The position numbers and the translations under genes were made by a program. DNA of 40,281 nt from Patescibacteria group bacterium (GTDB taxonomy: Bacteria > Patescibacteriota > Patescibacteriia > UBA11705 > JABHMO01): assembly GCA_018818405.1 (NCBI GenBank), contig JAHIRY010000017.1:71563-111843 (forward strand), in the 5' to 3' direction. How positions within the stretch are numbered: position 1 is the first letter of the stretch; each line of letters begins with the position of its first letter. This document shows, piece by piece, positions 1 to 10,695 of this stretch. The notes beneath the pieces are model-generated. The model saw nothing but the letters and a program-made list of their open reading frames with translations, was not told where the DNA came from and made no database searches.

Positions 1-1125
1 CCGCACCGCCAATTCGGTTTTATCACCATTCTCTTTTTTTTCCTTTTCTTCTGGCTGTTCAATAATTCGGTAAATGAAAAATTATTTGCCAATTTTCTCA
101 AAATAAATCTGTTCACCGCTTTTATAATCGGTTCATACGCGATTCTCCAACATTTTGGTATTGATTTCTGGCCGGCCGGATATGTTGAAACAATCAAAGG
201 AACTCACATAATTCGTTCAATTTCAACGATCGGAAATCCGAATTATCTCGGCGCTTTTATTGCAATGACCTTGCCGTTCACCTACTTGTCGATAATAATC
301 GCTCGAGGAAAGCAGAAAATTTTACCGATTGTCATATTTCTGATTCAAATCACCTCATTGTATTTCACTTACAACAGAGGCGGATGGTTGGCGGCCTGCG
401 GCGGACTTGTCTGCCTTGTCATTCTGCAATTAGTCCGCCAAAACCGTCCGACAGACAAAAACTTCCGGTTCAAAACGATTGCCCAACTAACTTTTATAAT
501 CGCAATTTTCGGAATATTTTTCTTCGCGCCTCCGGATCAGGGAGGACGATTGCGGCAAACTGACATTGGAGTTGGCAATGACGGCGGATCCATGTTCATC
601 CGCTTGCAGGATTATAAATTCGCCTTGGAAAAAATTCCCGAAAAAATACTTTTCGGCTACGGACCTGAAACTTACCAATACTTGGCGGAAACAAGAATTA
701 TTTCCGAGGAAGAAAGCAAAATCGACAACCGGCTGAGCGATCGCGTACACAATTTTTTTCTGGACAATCTGATTTCCATCGGATTTTGCGGTTTGTTGAT
801 AATCATTCTTATTTTCATCTCAGTATTTCGCTCTTCCGCAAAATTATTGCTGAACAATGAGACCGATATTCGCAAAAAACAAATGATCATTGCGGCAAAT
901 TCTTCTCTTATCGCCTATCTCATCGCAATGCAATTGCACTTTGACACAATAACAACTTCATTTATTTTATTTTTCAATTTCGCGCTCATTCATTCCATTG
1001 CAAAGGAGCATAAAAAAACAGCTTTCATTCCCGAAAAAACAAGCAAGCCCATGTTTATCTTCGCGACCGCGATTCTGCTGATCTGTCTGGCATTCAATTT
1101 GTCGCAAATATTTTATAATCTTTAA
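1..1125 (+). CDS. O-antigen ligase-like (Wzy_C/WaaL family) polytopic membrane protein, 5' end truncated by window edge
   Basis: Frame is open from base 1; multiple hydrophobic segments; GNPNYLGAF motif and periplasmic loop typical of the O-antigen ligase family. Confidence 0.75.
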   Translation, partial: PHRQFGFITILFFFLFFWLFNNSVNEKLFANFLKINLFTAFIIGSYAILQHFGIDFWPAGYVETIKGTHIIRSISTIGNPNYLGAFIAMTLPFTYLSIIIARGKQKILPIVIFLIQITSLYFTYNRGGWLAACGGLVCLVILQLVRQNRPTDKNFRFKTIAQLTFIIAIFGIFFFAPPDQGGRLRQTDIGVGNDGGSMFIRLQDYKFALEKIPEKILFGYGPETYQYLAETRIISEEESKIDNRLSDRVHNFFLDNLISIGFCGLLIIILIFISVFRSSAKLLLNNETDIRKKQMIIAANSSLIAYLIAMQLHFDTITTSFILFFNFALIHSIAKEHKKTAFIPEKTSKPMFIFATAILLICLAFNLSQIFYNL

Positions 1126-1150
1126 AGCCGTTTTTGTTAAATAAAAAAGA

Positions 1151-1166
1151 ACGGCTTGCCAGCCGT
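1151..1166. terminator. Bidirectional intrinsic terminator between convergent genes
   Basis: ACGGCT-tgcc-AGCCGT stem flanked by A/T tracts. Confidence 0.75.
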
Positions 1167-1186
1167 TTTTCCGTTTATCCGCGAAT

Positions 1187-1684
1187 TTAAATATAACTCT
1201 TCAACTTTGTCAGCGCTTCGGGAAAAAACGGAACGAAAATCACAACCAATTTCAATAAAACTCCTGAAACAACGGAAATGGATATTTGCAAAGTGAACCA
1301 ATCATTGATCGGATATTTTGCCAGAAAATATAAAAGAACTGACAAAACGAAAATTCCTTCCACCATTCCGAGTACCAATCCCAAAGTTTTGTCCAAGCCG
1401 GATATAAACGGTAAAACAGTGACAACCTGGAAAACCTTTCCCACAATCCAGAAGAGCAAACTCACGAGTTTGATTGTAATTAAAAACAAAAGCACGAACG
1501 CGACCGCCTTGGCGAAATTAGTATCGCTGAACCAATGGGCAATAGGAAGATAAAATCTGCTCGCGACCAATACGGCGATTATCAAGCCGAACAATGAACC
1601 CAAAACGGAAAGAAATCCGCGTCGGAATCCCAAAATCGCAAAGCCGATAATCAATAATAATAAAATATAATCAAGAACTACCAT
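1187..1684 (-). CDS. CvpA-family membrane protein
   Basis: 165 aa; N-terminal LDYILLLLIIGFAILGFRRGFLSVLGSLFG typical of CvpA; four hydrophobic segments. Confidence 0.75.
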   Translation of the reverse strand: MVVLDYILLLLIIGFAILGFRRGFLSVLGSLFGLIIAVLVASRFYLPIAHWFSDTNFAKAVAFVLLFLITIKLVSLLFWIVGKVFQVVTVLPFISGLDKTLGLVLGMVEGIFVLSVLLYFLAKYPINDWFTLQISISVVSGVLLKLVVIFVPFFPEALTKLKSYI

Positions 1685-1744
1685 ATTGAAATATTAGTGC
1701 AATCAAATTATAACAAAAAACAACATTTCCAACAAATAAAAAAT

Positions 1745-1762
1745 CCTGAGGATAAACTCAGG
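1745..1762. terminator. Intrinsic terminator
   Basis: CCTGAG-gataaa-CTCAGG with flanking A and T tracts. Confidence 0.7.
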
Positions 1763-1770
1763 AATTTTTT

Positions 1771-2196
1771 TTACATTTCATTGAACGAAACTTCGCCGTT
1801 TTCATTGAAACTCAACAAAAGTTTCATGACTTCCATTTCCGGATATTTTTCTTTGATGATCGCTTCAGCTGTTTTCATTTCCTCATTGTATTTTTGATTT
1901 TCTTGTTCCAACGAATCAAACGCTTTGCTACCACCGTAAGCGCCGCAATCCTGATGCGCCATCAATATTACTCTTTTCGCATGATGCAGATCATGGGAAA
2001 TTCCCACTTGCTTCATCACTGCGCCGCGAGTATCTTCGTCAACGATCGACTTTTGCGCGCCGGCGAGAGAAATCAAATCATAATTTCCCGCGTAGCCGTT
2101 CTCTTCCAGCCATGAGTAAATATCCTTTCGAAAACGAAAATCCATGCAAGTTAAAACCAGATTGTCGCAAGAATGCTTTGAAATAAATTCATTCAT
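1771..2196 (-). CDS. Compact beta-carbonic-anhydrase-like protein
   Basis: 141 aa; CMDFRF (C-x-D-x-R) and HQDCGAYG (H-x-x-C) zinc-ligand-like motifs. Confidence 0.6.
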   Translation of the reverse strand: MNEFISKHSCDNLVLTCMDFRFRKDIYSWLEENGYAGNYDLISLAGAQKSIVDEDTRGAVMKQVGISHDLHHAKRVILMAHQDCGAYGGSKAFDSLEQENQKYNEEMKTAEAIIKEKYPEMEVMKLLLSFNENGEVSFNEM

Positions 2197-2209
2197 AATT
2201 TTATTTTAA

Positions 2210-2683
2210 TTATTCTTTCTTCTTCATTTTTTCATCCTGATATTTTCCTATTTCCGCTGCCTGTTGTTCGATGGAAGTTCTTCTCCTTCGCCCGACTCTA
2301 ATGCGAGCGAACTCTTTTTCGATCTTTGCCGACAGCATGGCGAATTCTCTCGCGTCAACCATTCTTTTTTCTTTCAATTCCTGCGCTCTTTTTATCGCTT
2401 CTTCCGCTCGGCGAATGTCAATTTCCTCCGATCGTTCGGCCGTGTCAGCGAGAACAACGACTTTGGTGGACAAAACTTCAATAAATCCGCCGGAAACAGC
2501 CATAAACTTTACATTCTTTCCCATTCTCACTTGAATTTCTCCCGGAACCAACACAGCTATCAATGGAATATGATTCGGCAAAATCGTAATCTCGCCTTCC
2601 ATTGTGGGAAGCGTAATTGAATCAGCTTCGTCTCTTAGAACGACTTTTTCCGGAGTGACAATTTTTAGATTTATTTTTTCCAT
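2210..2683 (-). CDS. atpC: F1Fo ATP synthase epsilon subunit
   Basis: 157 aa; N-terminal beta domain and operon position. Confidence 0.93.
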   Translation of the reverse strand: MEKINLKIVTPEKVVLRDEADSITLPTMEGEITILPNHIPLIAVLVPGEIQVRMGKNVKFMAVSGGFIEVLSTKVVVLADTAERSEEIDIRRAEEAIKRAQELKEKRMVDAREFAMLSAKIEKEFARIRVGRRRRTSIEQQAAEIGKYQDEKMKKKE

Positions 2684-2684
2684 A

Positions 2685-4055
<1,371 letters not shown>

Positions 4056-4075
4056 TTAAGTTATGTATATCCTAA

Positions 4076-5032
4076 TTATTTTGAAGAAAGCGATGCTGCG
4101 CCCGAACTGATCTCCGTAATTTCCTGAGTAATGCCCGCTTGCCGCGCTCTGTTGTAGTAAAGAGTCAAATCATCGATCATGTCTCCGGCCGCGTCGCAAG
4201 CTTTTTTCATTGCCACCATTCGCGCGCTGTGCTCTGACGCTTCTGATTCCAGCACTGCCTGGTAGATTTGCATTTCAATCAATCGCGGAAGCATTTCCTC
4301 CAACACCTTGTCCGCTGACGGCTCAAAAGTGTATTCATAAGTGAAATCGCCCCGCGTCAAATATTTTTCTTTTTTTTCTTCAATGAATTCTTTGGTTGTT
4401 TCAATTCCCGCGCTCTTTCCGACAACGCCGATATATTCGTCCGGCTCAGCTGTCATTGGCAATAATTGCCTGACGCGCGGAATCTGGCTCAGGGTTGAAA
4501 CAAAATCAGTGAACGCGATAAAAACCTTGTCATACTTTTTTCCCACAAAATCCTGAAGCACCAAACGAGAAAGCGATGAAACATCAGCTGTATTCAAAGT
4601 GATATCCTGCTTTGGAAAATCAGCCATGATCGAATAGCCGAAATTGTGAATAATGTCTCTCCCCCGTTTTCCGAGAGTTAAAATTTCCGTTTGCTTCACA
4701 GTCAATTCATGCTTTTTTATCGAAGAAATAGCTTTGTTCACCACCTGCATATTAAATCCGCCGCAAAGGCCTCTGTTCGATGTAATCAAAATCAATCCGA
4801 CGCGTTCGACTTTTTCTTTTTTTTGCAGGAGCGGATGCAGATTCGGATCGGTTTTTTCCGACAGATGCAGAATGGTTGTCCATGCAAGATTCGCATAATC
4901 GCGCGTCGCCAAAACAGAAGCGATCGCTTTTCGCATTTTTGACGCAGCCACCATTTGCATTGCCTTGGTGATTTTCTTTGTGTTGCCAATGGCTTTTATT
5001 CTTCGCCGCAAATCTCTTGTTCCGCTTGGCAT
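4076..5032 (-). CDS. atpG: F1Fo ATP synthase gamma subunit
   Basis: 318 aa; RRRIKAIGNTKKITKAMQMVAASK; SNRGLCGGFN. Confidence 0.97.
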   Translation of the reverse strand: MPSGTRDLRRRIKAIGNTKKITKAMQMVAASKMRKAIASVLATRDYANLAWTTILHLSEKTDPNLHPLLQKKEKVERVGLILITSNRGLCGGFNMQVVNKAISSIKKHELTVKQTEILTLGKRGRDIIHNFGYSIMADFPKQDITLNTADVSSLSRLVLQDFVGKKYDKVFIAFTDFVSTLSQIPRVRQLLPMTAEPDEYIGVVGKSAGIETTKEFIEEKKEKYLTRGDFTYEYTFEPSADKVLEEMLPRLIEMQIYQAVLESEASEHSARMVAMKKACDAAGDMIDDLTLYYNRARQAGITQEITEISSGAASLSSK

Positions 5033-5044
5033 ATATTACAAAAA

Positions 5045-6592
5045 TTATTTATTGGTTGCTTCCTTCTTTACCAGCAATTCCTCAACCGAGGATTTATAAT
5101 CTTCCAGCGCTTTTTTCAACGCTTCTTCGGTTTCCGTCGTCAAGTCTCCTTTTGTGAGAATGTCTTTTAAAATATCTTTTGAATTAACCGCCATATACTT
5201 CATCAATCCGGTTTCAAACTCAGCCACCTTTTCCACCAAAACATTGTCCAGGAATCCATTGACAGCCGCGTACAAAATAGCAACTTGATTTTCCACCGGC
5301 ACTGGCGCGTATTGTTCTTGTTTCAAAATTTCTGTGATCCTTTTCCCTCTTTCCAATTGTTTCAAAGTTGATTCTTCCAAATCAGAACCGAATTGGGCGA
5401 ACGCCGCCAACTCGCGGTATTGCGCCACTTCCAGACGCAAACGGCCGGCAACTTTTTTCATTGCTTTGATCTGAGCGCTCGAACCGACGCGCGATACTGA
5501 CAATCCGATATTCACCGCCGGTCTGATGCCCTGATAAAACAAATCCGACTCCAAAAATATTTGTCCGTCCGTAATTGAAATGACATTTGTCGGAATGTAA
5601 GCTGAAATATCGCCGGCCTGCGTTTCAATGATCGGCAAAGCGGTCAATGATCCGCCGCCAAAATCATCATTTAATTTTGCGGCTCTTTCCAACAATCTTG
5701 AATGCAAGTAAAATACATCTCCGGGATAAGCTTCTCTGCCCGGCGGGCGTCTCAGCAAAAGTGAAATTTCTCTATATGCGACCGCGTGTTTTGACAAATC
5801 ATCATAAACCACCAAAACATCTTTTCCCTGATCCATGAAATATTCGCCGATTGAACAGCCGGTAAATGGCGCGAGATAATTGATGGCAGCCGGCATTGAC
5901 GCGCCGGCAACAACCACGATTGTATGTTCCATTGCTCCGTTTTCTTCCAATCTGGCAACCAACTTTGAAATTTTAGATTCTTTCTGTCCTATTGCCACGT
6001 AAATGCAAATAATATCTTTTCCTTTTTGATTGATAATGGTATCAATGGCAATCGCTGTTTTTCCGGTTTGCCTGTCCCCGATAATCAATTCGCGCTGTCC
6101 GCGTCCGATCGGAATTATGGAATCAATCGCCTTTATTCCCGTCTGCACCGGCTGATGCACTGATTTTCTGGTAATAACTCCCGGAGCGATTTTTTCCAAC
6201 GGATAAAATTTATTTGTTTTCACTGCGCCCTTTCCATCAATCGCTTCTCCCAGCGGATTTACCACTCTTCCGATCATGCTCTCGCCAACCGGCACTTCCA
6301 ATATTCTTCCGGTTCCTTTTACGGTCATTCCTTCGCTTACCTTGTTCCAATCACCCAAAATCATTGCGCCTACAAAATCCGTTTCCAAATTCAAAGCAAT
6401 GCCAATGATTCCTTGGCCGAAATCAATCATTTCCGAATACATCACATCCGACAAACCGGAAATTTTCGCGATTCCGTCGCCGACTTCCACCACTCGGCCG
6501 ACAGCTTCCACTGAAACATATTCTTCGAAATCGCTTATCTGCCGTTTTAATGTTTCAACTACATAATTTTTACTATTTTTGGATTCGCTCAT
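5045..6592 (-). CDS. atpA: F1Fo ATP synthase alpha subunit
   Basis: 515 aa; [41 protein letters not shown]. Confidence 0.98.
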   Translation of the reverse strand: MSESKNSKNYVVETLKRQISDFEEYVSVEAVGRVVEVGDGIAKISGLSDVMYSEMIDFGQGIIGIALNLETDFVGAMILGDWNKVSEGMTVKGTGRILEVPVGESMIGRVVNPLGEAIDGKGAVKTNKFYPLEKIAPGVITRKSVHQPVQTGIKAIDSIIPIGRGQRELIIGDRQTGKTAIAIDTIINQKGKDIICIYVAIGQKESKISKLVARLEENGAMEHTIVVVAGASMPAAINYLAPFTGCSIGEYFMDQGKDVLVVYDDLSKHAVAYREISLLLRRPPGREAYPGDVFYLHSRLLERAAKLNDDFGGGSLTALPIIETQAGDISAYIPTNVISITDGQIFLESDLFYQGIRPAVNIGLSVSRVGSSAQIKAMKKVAGRLRLEVAQYRELAAFAQFGSDLEESTLKQLERGKRITEILKQEQYAPVPVENQVAILYAAVNGFLDNVLVEKVAEFETGLMKYMAVNSKDILKDILTKGDLTTETEEALKKALEDYKSSVEELLVKKEATNK

Positions 6593-6619
6593 ACTGAATA
6601 TTTTCTAAGGATTTATGTA

Positions 6620-7159
6620 TTATTCAAATTCTTGTATTTGTCGTTTAAGCCGTTCCAGCTTTCCGCGGATACTGCAATCCAATTCCGTATCGCCAACCGT
6701 CACTTTCAACCCGCCGATCAATCCGGGATTTATTATATTTCTTAAAACAATTTGCTTGTCGATTTTTTCTTTAATGACTTTCACCAATGCTTTTTCCTGA
6801 GTCGGAGTAAGCGCGATCGCTGATTCCACCAGCGCTTCATGAATGCCGTCATGCTCGAAATTTATTTTTTTCGCGTGCGCAATAATTGAATCAAGATGAA
6901 GCAGCTGCTGATCTTTTATCAAAAGAAAAACAAAATTATATGTTCGCTTTCCGATAAAATCGCGAAAAATATCTTTCATTGACTCTTTCTTCTTTGTCAT
7001 TGTGACATGCCGATCGACCAAATATCTTTTCAATTCCAAAGATTCATTCAGCTTCTCCGACACTGTCTTCAAATCAGCCAGCAATTCATCCCAGCAATTA
7101 TTTTCCCGGCAAATTTCCACCAGCGCGCGCGCGTAATGCGTTAATTTTTTTTCTCTCAT
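6620..7159 (-). CDS. atpH: F1Fo ATP synthase delta subunit
   Basis: 179 aa; YARAL N-terminus, conserved C-terminal GGLKVTVGDTELDCSIRGKLERLK; operon position. Confidence 0.93.
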   Translation of the reverse strand: MREKKLTHYARALVEICRENNCWDELLADLKTVSEKLNESLELKRYLVDRHVTMTKKKESMKDIFRDFIGKRTYNFVFLLIKDQQLLHLDSIIAHAKKINFEHDGIHEALVESAIALTPTQEKALVKVIKEKIDKQIVLRNIINPGLIGGLKVTVGDTELDCSIRGKLERLKRQIQEFE

Positions 7160-7183
7160 AAAATTCCGCTCCTTTTCAAACTT

Positions 7184-7696
7184 TTATTTTATTTTTTTCT
7201 TGTTAATTTCCTCGAGCGCTTCATCGATCAATTTCTCATGCGCTTTTTTGCCGATTCCTTCCTTTGATATTTTTCCCAGCGCCAGCAAAACCAAATCTCC
7301 CAATTCCGTTTTCACGGCTTTCACCATTTTCTCCCGTTCGCTGTTGATTTCGCGCCGGGCTTCTGCCACGATTTTCTGAACGCCGAGCCGAGTCTCTTCC
7401 TCTTTTGCTTCTTTCACTTTTTCCGCTTCAGCTGTCGCGTTCTCAATGATAATCTGAGCTTCCCTTCTTCCTTCAACAACTTTTTTCTTTTTTTCCTGTT
7501 CCGCCTCTGCCATTTTTTGTTCAACTTTGTCCGCGTTTTCCAGTCCTTCTGAAATTTTCTTTTCTCTTGTTTTCAAAAGTTTCATGATTGGTTTCATCGC
7601 GAAAAACCAAAGAACCGACAACACAATGCAAAAATTCAATATTTGCGCAATCAATAATTTCCAATCAATGTGAAAAATTTTTATTAATTCTTCCAT
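7184..7696 (-). CDS. atpF: F1Fo ATP synthase b subunit
   Basis: 170 aa; one N-terminal TM then charged coiled coil; operon position. Confidence 0.93.
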   Translation of the reverse strand: MEELIKIFHIDWKLLIAQILNFCIVLSVLWFFAMKPIMKLLKTREKKISEGLENADKVEQKMAEAEQEKKKKVVEGRREAQIIIENATAEAEKVKEAKEEETRLGVQKIVAEARREINSEREKMVKAVKTELGDLVLLALGKISKEGIGKKAHEKLIDEALEEINKKKIK

Positions 7697-7800
7697 ATTT
7701 TATTTTACTTTAATACGAACCTCAAGTCTGATTTTCGTATTCATCTAATAATTAACACGCTTAAATCTGCCGAGAATTTTTCTCAGCAGGAAAAAGAATG

Positions 7801-8085
<285 letters not shown>

Positions 8086-8148
8086 TTATAAGTTCAAAGT
8101 CAAATGTCCAAAGCTTATTGTCGCCTTAGGCTTTTGACTTTGTCCTGA

Positions 8149-9030
8149 TCAATGTTCTTCTTCGGTAATGGCGATCGAAAAATAAACCAATGTTAACATG
8201 GCGAACACCAGCGCCTGAATCACGCCGACCAGCAATTCCAAAAACATAAACGGAATGGGCAATCCGAACGCGAAAATCACCGCCAATGAAGAAAGCAAAA
8301 CTTCGCCGGCAAAAACATTTCCAAAAAGACGAAATGACAATGACGCGACTTTTGCGATTTCACTGACCAATTCGATCAAACCGACAAAAAATTTAATGGG
8401 ATTTACCAGCAGCACGGACGGATCTTTCGCCACTTTAAAAGGAATTTCCGCCAGAGCGCGCAGATTGATGAATTTATTGAAATATTTCCAACCGCCGACA
8501 GCAATAATTCCAAAAATATTTGAAATAAAAACCGCGACCAAAGCCAATCCCAAAGTCGTGTTCATGTCCGCTGTTCCTCCGCGCAAATATGGAATAAAAA
8601 CGGAGTGGCTTCCGGAAATTTCATTGAAGCCTATCGAACCGATTCCCGGCAGGAGTCCCATCCAATTATTTATCAAAATAAAAATAAACAAAGTAAACGC
8701 GATCGGAAAAATTTTCAATGATTTATCTCGCGATCCGGTGACAGAATCGCACAGCTTGATTCCATTCTCCACTATCATTTCAAAAATGTTCTGCAATACT
8801 TTCGGCACTTTCCGTATTTTAGATTTTAAAACAAGAGAAAATATTATTATCAAAAAAACAACCAACCATGTGTTTAACAAAGAGTTGGTGACATTAAAAG
8901 CCCCGATATGAAAAATTGGTTCAGCTGCCAGCGAAACTTCATGCTCGGCTTGAGTTATTTCCGAGTGCGTTTCAGCGATTGCCTCGACAGGAATCACAAT
9001 TTCATTATTTCCCAATGCTTCTTGAGCCAT
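8149..9030 (-). CDS. atpB: F1Fo ATP synthase a subunit
   Basis: 293 aa; SLSFRLFGNVFAGEVLL with conserved Arg; operon position. Confidence 0.96.
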   Translation of the reverse strand: MAQEALGNNEIVIPVEAIAETHSEITQAEHEVSLAAEPIFHIGAFNVTNSLLNTWLVVFLIIIFSLVLKSKIRKVPKVLQNIFEMIVENGIKLCDSVTGSRDKSLKIFPIAFTLFIFILINNWMGLLPGIGSIGFNEISGSHSVFIPYLRGGTADMNTTLGLALVAVFISNIFGIIAVGGWKYFNKFINLRALAEIPFKVAKDPSVLLVNPIKFFVGLIELVSEIAKVASLSFRLFGNVFAGEVLLSSLAVIFAFGLPIPFMFLELLVGVIQALVFAMLTLVYFSIAITEEEH

Positions 9031-9035
9031 AATTA

Positions 9036-9323
9036 TTATTTATCTTCATTTTTATTTTTTTCCAAACCTTCTTTTCCGATTTTATCTATTTTTTTCATCG
9101 CAATCATCGATTGTCTGATCATTCCGACAATGCTAATGACAAAAGCGATGCCAACGCACGCGAGATAAAGCGTTGGCGCGGTATTGAACTTTTTGTCCAG
9201 CCACTGGCCGAGAACAAGAGCAATCAAAATAGGAAACACCAGCCAGCCGGCAATCTGCGCAAACAATTCAAGCGGTTGCTGCCACCAGGAATTCTTTTTT
9301 TGTTGTTCTTTGTCGCTCAGCAT
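9036..9323 (-). CDS. AtpZ/AtpI-like small membrane protein, first gene of the ATP synthase operon
   Basis: 95 aa; two TM segments; immediately upstream of atpB. Confidence 0.7.
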   Translation of the reverse strand: MLSDKEQQKKNSWWQQPLELFAQIAGWLVFPILIALVLGQWLDKKFNTAPTLYLACVGIAFVISIVGMIRQSMIAMKKIDKIGKEGLEKNKNEDK

Positions 9324-9492
9324 AAAAACATCTATATACTAACACGATTATTTTATAATTTCAAGTATTTTCAAACTAAAAATGTTGACAAGTTTCCATG
9401 ACAACAATTTTTTGAACTGACACCGCGAAAAAATACCATCGCAAAATTTATAATCAAAATCTTTTGTCGCAAACGGTTGAAACTGATAACAT

Positions 9493-9521
9493 TGACAAAA
9501 ATATAATAATTTGATATATTT
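9493..9521 (+). promoter_or_regulatory. Sigma70-type promoter (TTGACA-N17-TATATT) for the 73-aa ORF
   Basis: ttgaca-aaaatataataatttga-tatatt directly upstream of an SD-preceded ORF. Confidence 0.7.
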
Positions 9522-9547
9522 GCATGTCTTTATCACGGAGGTAAGGC

Positions 9548-9769
9548 ATGGCGGAAAAAACATTCTTCCTCTCTCGCGGCATCGCGGCGGAACGGCTACA
9601 TCGAGTGGCCGAGTTCACGTCGTGGGGAGGATTTCCGGAGGACATCACTCCGGAAGAAATGGGAGAAGCAGTCTCCCGAGCGCTCATCAACTGCCCAATC
9701 GGAGAAACTCTTGCTGAGAAATTCGACGCGTTCTGCATCGGATTCTGGCGAGGCCGACGCCGAAAGTAG
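9548..9769 (+). CDS. Hypothetical small protein (73 aa)
   Basis: Consensus promoter, GGAGG ribosome-binding site and downstream terminator; no recognised family. Confidence 0.65.
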   Translation: MAEKTFFLSRGIAAERLHRVAEFTSWGGFPEDITPEEMGEAVSRALINCPIGETLAEKFDAFCIGFWRGRRRK

Positions 9770-9790
9770 CAGACTCTCTCACATAAACGC

Positions 9791-9825
9791 GAAACTCCCG
9801 GTCGATCTCATCGACTGGGAGTTTC
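9791..9825 (+). terminator. Intrinsic terminator
   Basis: GAAACTCCC-g-GTCGAT-ctc-ATCGAC-t-GGGAGTTTC followed by tattttat. Confidence 0.8.
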
Positions 9826-9847
9826 TATTTTATCAAAATTTTTCTTT

Positions 9848-10681
9848 TTACAAACCAAACAACCTTTGCGCGTTTTCATCTGTTATTTTTTCAACTTCTT
9901 CCAATTTCAATCCTTTGATCTCCGCTATTTTTCTCGCGATATATTTCACAAAAGCCGGCTCATTCCTCTTTCCGCGTAACGGAACGGGCGTCAAATACGG
10001 ACAATCCGTTTCCAACAGAATTTTTTCATCCGGCGTTTCCCGCAAAATTTTTTCCACTTTTCCTGTTTTATCAAAAGTAATAATTCCGTTGAAACTGATA
10101 TAAAATCCCAAATCGGTAAAAGATTTCACCAGCTCAACCGCTCCGCCGTAGCAGTGCATGATTCCGCGCTTTTTCGGCAGATCGTTTTTCAATTCCGCTA
10201 AAATTTGTTTGTACGCTTCATCGGCATTCTCTTTTGTTCCTCTGCAATGAACAATCAGCGGAAGATTTGATTCATTGGCCAACCGAATTTGATCATGAAA
10301 AACTTTTTTTTGCTTTTCAATCGCCGCTTCCCTGTCAACATTTTCCGGAATATGATAAAAATCCAATCCGGCTTCGCCGATCGCCACCACTTTTTTATTT
10401 TTCGTCAATTCAAAATATTTTTCAAAATCAAATTCTTCTTTGCGCGTGGAAAAAGTCTCGCCTTCTTCCACAATGTCCGTCTCTTCCAAATGAACCGGAT
10501 GAAGTCCGATTGCAGCATAAACATTTTCAAATTGTTCCGCCAGTTCCACCGCACGCCGGCTGGTGGAATATTGCGAACCGACATTAACCATTGAAATGTT
10601 TTTTACTTGCGCTCTTTTTATAACTTCGGAAAAATCATCCTTAAATGCGTTGAAATTAACATGCGCGTGCGTGTCAAACAT
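9848..10681 (-). CDS. TatD-family metal-dependent hydrolase
   Basis: 277 aa; FDTHAHVNF, GEAGLDFYH, LPLIVHCRG, LLETDCPYLTP. Confidence 0.95.
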   Translation of the reverse strand: MFDTHAHVNFNAFKDDFSEVIKRAQVKNISMVNVGSQYSTSRRAVELAEQFENVYAAIGLHPVHLEETDIVEEGETFSTRKEEFDFEKYFELTKNKKVVAIGEAGLDFYHIPENVDREAAIEKQKKVFHDQIRLANESNLPLIVHCRGTKENADEAYKQILAELKNDLPKKRGIMHCYGGAVELVKSFTDLGFYISFNGIITFDKTGKVEKILRETPDEKILLETDCPYLTPVPLRGKRNEPAFVKYIARKIAEIKGLKLEEVEKITDENAQRLFGL

Positions 10682-10695
10682 ATTTGTATGAAATT

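Noticed and set aside
8255-8911. 218-aa plus ORF antisense to atpB
   Set aside because: Shadow ORF opposite a clear atpB.
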